Made by a program: the position numbers and the translations under genes. This document shows, in pieces, positions 60,419-64,000 of a stretch of DNA of 64,000 nucleotides (position 1 is its first letter; every line of letters begins with the position of its first letter). The notes beneath the pieces are model-generated. The model saw only the letters and a list, made by a program, of their open reading frames with translations. It did no database searches and was not told where the DNA came from. Source of the DNA: Roseovarius faecimaris. Lineage in GTDB: Bacteria; Pseudomonadota; Alphaproteobacteria; Rhodobacterales; Rhodobacteraceae. The stretch spans positions 3,540,501 to 3,604,500 of the forward strand of contig NZ_CP034348.1 of NCBI RefSeq assembly GCF_009762325.1. Direction: 5' to 3'.

Positions 60419-61179
60419 GCTGTCACCGTCCAGACCAGGGTTTGCGGATTGCCCATCGAAACCGGGTCGACGATGGCAGATGCGGCCTTGACCGCTGCCG
60501 GTATGATAAACGGCAGAAGCGCCCCAATTACAATGTTTAGCCCGGCATCGCGTTTCAGCCGCGCCAGAACGTCACCGCCCCCTGTAGGGTCGAACAGCGG
60601 CATGTTCATCCAGACATTGAACGCACCTGTGCGCGTGGGCCAGCCCAGAAGCCGGACAAAGGTCAGAAACAGGAACATCATGGTGAGCGATGCCATATAG
60701 GCAATGCCCGACGCCGTGCGCACCAGTTCCACAAGCTGAGGCGAGGCGTCCGGCGGCAGCATCAGCACCATCAGGCGCACCGGCGAGTAGGGAAAGTCGA
60801 TCGCGGCCCCCAGATCACTGCCCAGCTTGCTCAGCAGAAACCCCATATCGCTCGGCGCGACATTCTGACGGCAAATCAGCGTGATCAGCAGAATAGAAAT
60901 GGCAAGACCGCCGAATTTCAGCCGGTTATAAGGCGGGGCAAAGCGGAATTCGATGATGCTCGGAGACCGACCGTAATATTCCATAAAGGTCATTGAGGCG
61001 GCAATCAGGGCCAGGATCACCACAAACTGCTCGGAATCCGAACCGGGCGACGACAAAAGCAGCGATGGCGTCAACACCAGCAACGCGACAAAAAACGCAC
61101 GCACCAGCGCGCCGGTCAGCTGTGAAAACACTGCTCTTTTCCCTTCAACCTGGTCTGACGCAGTACGATGCTGCATCAT
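60292..61179 (-). CDS. polytopic membrane protein of unknown function
   Basis: A roughly 295-residue protein with about six hydrophobic segments (VRAFFVALLVLTPSLLLSS, FGGLAISILLITLIC, YMASLTMMFLFLTFVRLLG and others). No family is recognised. The start is probably ATGATG at 61179/61176; in-frame starts at 61299 and 61335 lack ribosome sites. Its end overlaps the beginning of the EEP-family gene. It lies downstream of leuD on the same strand but 327 bases away, so it likely has its own promoter. Confidence 0.6.
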   Translation of the reverse strand: MMQHRTASDQVEGKRAVFSQLTGALVRAFFVALLVLTPSLLLSSPGSDSEQFVVILALIAASMTFMEYYGRSPSIIEFRFAPPYNRLKFGGLAISILLITLICRQNVAPSDMGFLLSKLGSDLGAAIDFPYSPVRLMVLMLPPDASPQLVELVRTASGIAYMASLTMMFLFLTFVRLLGWPTRTGAFNVWMNMPLFDPTGGGDVLARLKRDAGLNIVIGALLPFIIPAAVKAASAIVDPVSMGNPQTLVWTVTAWAFLPASMLMRGIAMSRLASLIEDKRRRAYANAGVAGFQQV

Positions 61180-61503
61180 TGTCCCAACTTGATCCCGCAC
61201 ATTGTGGCGGTGTGCCTCATTCTTGCCCAATTTTTGCCCTCTTTCACCAAGCAGCTCAAGAACTTGGTTAAGAAGACTTAAAATTTGCGGCAAATTCATG
61301 GGGATAGTGGTGCGGGAATGCATCATTTCCGGCACAAGATTTTGACGGCCTTGTGTGTCAACACAAGATGTTGGGGTTCAAAGGGTACCCGCGTCAAAAA
61401 TTTGGACAGGGCTGGAAAATGGTTTGTTTCCGATTTGCGGCTTGTCCTTTGCCACAATGGCACCGCGCGAGAGGGCCCGCGCGGTGCGTTGGCGAACCTT
61501 CGC
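61177..61503. other. 327-base region between leuD and the membrane protein
   Basis: Lower GC than its surroundings. It contains a perfect inverted repeat CTTGTGT (61350-61356) and ACACAAG (61361-61367), and CACAAGAT is repeated at 61333 and 61362. It probably holds the promoter for the membrane protein. No gene seen. Confidence 0.4.
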
Positions 61504-62109
61504 TCAGACCCAGGGCCGCTCGGCGCTGGCCCGACTCTCGAAACTATCGATCGCCGCGGCTTTCTCCATCGTCAGGCCGATATCGTCAAGCCCTTCCATA
61601 AGGCAGCGTTTCTTGAACGCGTCCACCTCGAAGGAAAACACCTCGCCGTCCGATGTGGTGATCGTCTGCGCCTCAAGGTCCACGGTCATCCGCGCATTGG
61701 CGCCCTTCTCGGCGTCCTTCATCAGCACATCGACCTGCTCTTGCGGCAGTGCCACCGGCAGGATGCCGTTCTTGAAGCAGTTGTTGTAGAAGATATCGGC
61801 AAAGCTGGGCGCGATGACACAGCGGATGCCGAAATCCTTGATCGCCCAGGGCGCGTGCTCCCGGCTCGATCCACAGCCGAAATTGTCTCCGGCCACAAGG
61901 ATCTCGGCCTCGCGATATTGCGGCTGGTTCAGCACGAAATCGGAGATCTCGTTGCCCTGCCGGTCATAGCGCATCTCGTCAAACAGGTTCACGCCCAGCC
62001 CCGAGCGCTTGATCGTCTTCAGGAACTGCTTGGGGATGATCATATCGGTGTCGATATTCACCAGCGGCATCGGTGCCGCGATCCCGGTGAGTGTTTCAAA
62101 CTTGTCCAT
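61504..62109 (-). CDS. leuD: 3-isopropylmalate dehydratase small subunit
   Basis: The small subunit of isopropylmalate isomerase, second step of leucine synthesis. At 201 residues it is full length, with the substrate-recognition stretch [16 protein letters not shown] and the C-terminal family pattern. Its ATG overlaps the leuC stop (TAATG), so the two subunits are translated in a coupled way for equal amounts. Confidence 0.97.
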   Translation of the reverse strand: MDKFETLTGIAAPMPLVNIDTDMIIPKQFLKTIKRSGLGVNLFDEMRYDRQGNEISDFVLNQPQYREAEILVAGDNFGCGSSREHAPWAIKDFGIRCVIAPSFADIFYNNCFKNGILPVALPQEQVDVLMKDAEKGANARMTVDLEAQTITTSDGEVFSFEVDAFKKRCLMEGLDDIGLTMEKAAAIDSFESRASAERPWV

Positions 62110-63512
62110 TACATCAACTCCCGCACATCGGTCAGTTTGCCCGTGATCGCCGCCGCCGCCGCCATTCCTGGGCTCACCAGATGGGTCCGGCCCTTATAGC
62201 CCTGACGCCCCTCGAAGTTGCGGTTTGAGGTTGAGGCGCACCGCTCCCCTTCAGAGAGCTGATCGGGGTTCATCGCCAGGCACATGGAGCAGCCGGCAAG
62301 CCGCCACTCAAAGCCCGCCTCGCGGAAGATATCGGCAAGCCCTTCTTCCTCGGCCTGCGCCCGCACAAGGCCCGAGCCGGGCACGACCATGGCGCGTTTC
62401 ACCTTGATCTTCTTGCCCTTCAGGATCTCGGCCGCGGCGCGAAGGTCTTCGATCCGCCCGTTGGTGCAGGAGCCGATAAAGACCGTGTCGATCTCGATCT
62501 CGCTCAGCGGTGTGCCGGGGGTCAGGCCCATGTAATCGAGCGAGCGTTGCGCGGCACCCACTTTGCCGCCTTCGAAATCGTCGGGGCTGGGGACATTGGC
62601 GGTGATCGGCAGAACATCCTCGGGCGACGTGCCCCAGGTCACAACCGGGGCGATGTCTTCGCCCTTGATCGTGATCACCTTGTCCCAATGCGCGTCGTCA
62701 TCGGAATAAAGCGTTTTCCACCAGGCCAAGGCCGCTTCCCATTGAGCGCCCTTCGGCGCATGCGGCCGACCCATCACATACTCGAATGTCTTCTCATCCG
62801 GGGCGATCAGCCCGGCGCGCGCACCGCCTTCGATCGCCATGTTGCAGACGGTCATACGGCCTTCCATGGACAGGTCGCGAATGGCCTCGCCGCAATATTC
62901 GATCACATAGCCGGTGCCGCCTGCCGTGCCGGTCTCGCCGATCACACTCAGGGTGATATCCTTCGCCGTCACGCCGGGGCGCAGCTTGCCGGTGATCTCC
63001 ACCTTCATGTTCTTCGATTTCTTCTGGATCAGGGTCTGCGTGGCCAGCACATGCTCCACCTCGCTTGTCCCGATCCCGTGCGCCAGCGCGCCAAAGGCAC
63101 CGTGCGTCGCGGTGTGGCTGTCGCCGCAAACCACGGTCATGCCCGGCAGGGTCCAGCCCTGTTCGGGGCCGACAATATGCACGATCCCCTGGCGCACATC
63201 GCTGACCGGGTAATAGTGAATGCCAAACTCCTTGGCATTCTTGTCGAGCGCGGCCACCTGAATGGCGCTGTCCTCGGTCATGTTCGCAGGATCCTCGCGG
63301 CCCGGCGTGGTGGGCACGTTGTGGTCCGGCACGGCGATGGTTTTCTCCGGTGCGCGCACCGTCCGGCCTGCCATGCGCAGCCCTTCAAAGGCCTGCGGGC
63401 TGGTCACCTCATGCACGAGGTGACGGTCGATATAAAGAAGGCAGGTGCCATCCTCGGCCTCATGAGCCAGATGCGCATCCCAGATCTTGTCATAGAGTGT
63501 CTTGGGGGACAT
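62109..63512 (-). CDS. leuC: 3-isopropylmalate dehydratase large subunit
   Basis: An aconitase-family enzyme with a [4Fe-4S] cluster that isomerises 2- to 3-isopropylmalate. The 467-residue protein shows [19 protein letters not shown] and the cluster cysteines in IGSCTNGR and GCSMCLAMN. The gene is preceded by an unremarkable 178-base spacer without an obvious leader peptide. It forms a two-gene unit with leuD. Confidence 0.97.
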   Translation of the reverse strand: MSPKTLYDKIWDAHLAHEAEDGTCLLYIDRHLVHEVTSPQAFEGLRMAGRTVRAPEKTIAVPDHNVPTTPGREDPANMTEDSAIQVAALDKNAKEFGIHYYPVSDVRQGIVHIVGPEQGWTLPGMTVVCGDSHTATHGAFGALAHGIGTSEVEHVLATQTLIQKKSKNMKVEITGKLRPGVTAKDITLSVIGETGTAGGTGYVIEYCGEAIRDLSMEGRMTVCNMAIEGGARAGLIAPDEKTFEYVMGRPHAPKGAQWEAALAWWKTLYSDDDAHWDKVITIKGEDIAPVVTWGTSPEDVLPITANVPSPDDFEGGKVGAAQRSLDYMGLTPGTPLSEIEIDTVFIGSCTNGRIEDLRAAAEILKGKKIKVKRAMVVPGSGLVRAQAEEEGLADIFREAGFEWRLAGCSMCLAMNPDQLSEGERCASTSNRNFEGRQGYKGRTHLVSPGMAAAAAITGKLTDVRELM

Positions 63513-63690
63513 GTGTCCTCTCCCATAGCTGATTGGAATAAACGTACGACAGAGAGTGCCACCCTATAGGTGGGCAAGTATCGTCTGCGCTGCGCCAAAA
63601 AACCGCCAGGGCAGGCGCGCGCGGTCATCCATGTCGAAAATCCGTGTCATGCGGATGATCTACGCCCGAGATAGACAGACTTCAAGGATT

Positions 63691-64000
63691 CTATGCGCGG
63701 AGCAACCGCCGCCGCGCCGCAGAGAGCAACTGGCGGGAATAGAATATGTGCGGCCAAAGCAATGACTCGAACCCGAGCCCAAGCCTTGCCTGCCCGGTTT
63801 TGCGGTCGATCACCGGCATCACAACACTGCCGAACATCAGCTTTGTCCCGATCCCCTGCGCGGTTGAACCGGGCACCAGCATGAACCAGGATGACGTCCG
63901 CCCCGCCCGCATCAGAAGCTGGTTCTCCCCCCGCTCGACCATATGCCAGAGGGCAAAACGGTCTGCCTCGCCCGTCCCGACCCGCCGCGCCTCTGCATCC
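63691..64000 (-). CDS. C-terminal part of an unrecognised protein, cut by the window edge
   Basis: The frame is open from the right edge to the TAG at 63691 and encodes at least 103 residues, ending RLGLGFESLLWPHIFYSRQL and a basic tail. An internal Met at 63942 is not a likely start because the preceding frame (RFALWHM) continues with good composition. No family was recognised with confidence. Confidence 0.6.
   Translation of the reverse strand, partial: DAEARRVGTGEADRFALWHMVERGENQLLMRAGRTSSWFMLVPGSTAQGIGTKLMFGSVVMPVIDRKTGQARLGLGFESLLWPHIFYSRQLLSAARRRLLRA

Noticed and set aside
63513..63690. Leucine leader peptide or T-box upstream of leuC
   Set aside because: No run of leucine codons behind a ribosome site and no antiterminator-like stems were seen.

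Overview
The window reads as chromosomal DNA of an alphaproteobacterium of the Rhodobacteraceae (Roseobacter group). The evidence is high GC with dense gene packing, frequent 4-base ATGA overlaps, and characteristic families: a DUF1523 and a DUF6638-like protein, a P1 peptidase, a predicted copper-linked membrane protein, and a type I isopentenyl diphosphate isomerase. The species cannot be fixed from sequence alone.

Layout. 1-8.3 kb: end of a probable serC, serA, a P1 (DmpA-type) peptidase, a universal stress protein, a divergent pair resembling copper-handling envelope proteins, a fatty acid desaturase divergent from an XRE regulator, and idi. 8.3-13.3 kb: a SARP-like regulator divergent from a two-gene unit (a vanadium haloperoxidase/PAP2-type enzyme with ten N-terminal GGGR repeats, and an S8 peptidase without signal peptide). 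Between them lie three heptamers at 11-bp spacing, the arrangement expected of a SARP operator. 13.4-15 kb: a GMC oxidoreductase. 15.2-23.1 kb: a tightly packed operon of mostly uncharacterised proteins around an AAA+ ATPase (coiled coil, membrane protein, soluble unknown, AAA+ ATPase, DUF6638-like, two small membrane proteins). A low-GC DUF2971 gene sits inside it with 4-base overlaps on both sides. 23.5-26.5 kb: two Rieske oxygenases flanking a DUF1028 protein. 26.8-31.5 kb: a block of lower GC with an MscS channel, a glycine-zipper protein and a secreted SH3 protein.

31.5-41.4 kb: arfB, a structured non-coding stretch, a queuosine-precursor transporter, mepA with an MFS/UMF1 transporter, a thioesterase, yggT, recQ, yaaA and a hybrid histidine kinase. 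41.5-49.6 kb: an envelope-defence operon of an alpha-2-macroglobulin (thioester CTEQ, N-terminal PAN-like domain), a glycolipid-binding-like protein and pbpC. 49.6-51.7 kb: thiolase and a calcineurin-like phosphatase. 51.7-53.2 kb: a low-GC islet beside tRNA-Pro(CGG), with an Imm11-like immunity gene, a small AHH/HNH-like gene and the 3' half of a second tRNA, which looks like an integration scar. 53.3-64 kb: a glutamine synthetase-like enzyme, a small lipoprotein, leuB, a LysR regulator divergent from an epimerase-like gene, a glycosyltransferase, an EEP-family protein, a membrane protein, leuD, leuC, and a gene running off the right edge.

The strongest candidates for undescribed biology are the AAA+ operon (15.2-23.1 kb) with its seamless DUF2971 insert, the SARP/GGGR-haloperoxidase/subtilase module, the tRNA-associated toxin/immunity islet, and the structured RNA region near 32.0-32.2 kb. 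Families were assigned by reading motifs; no database search was run.
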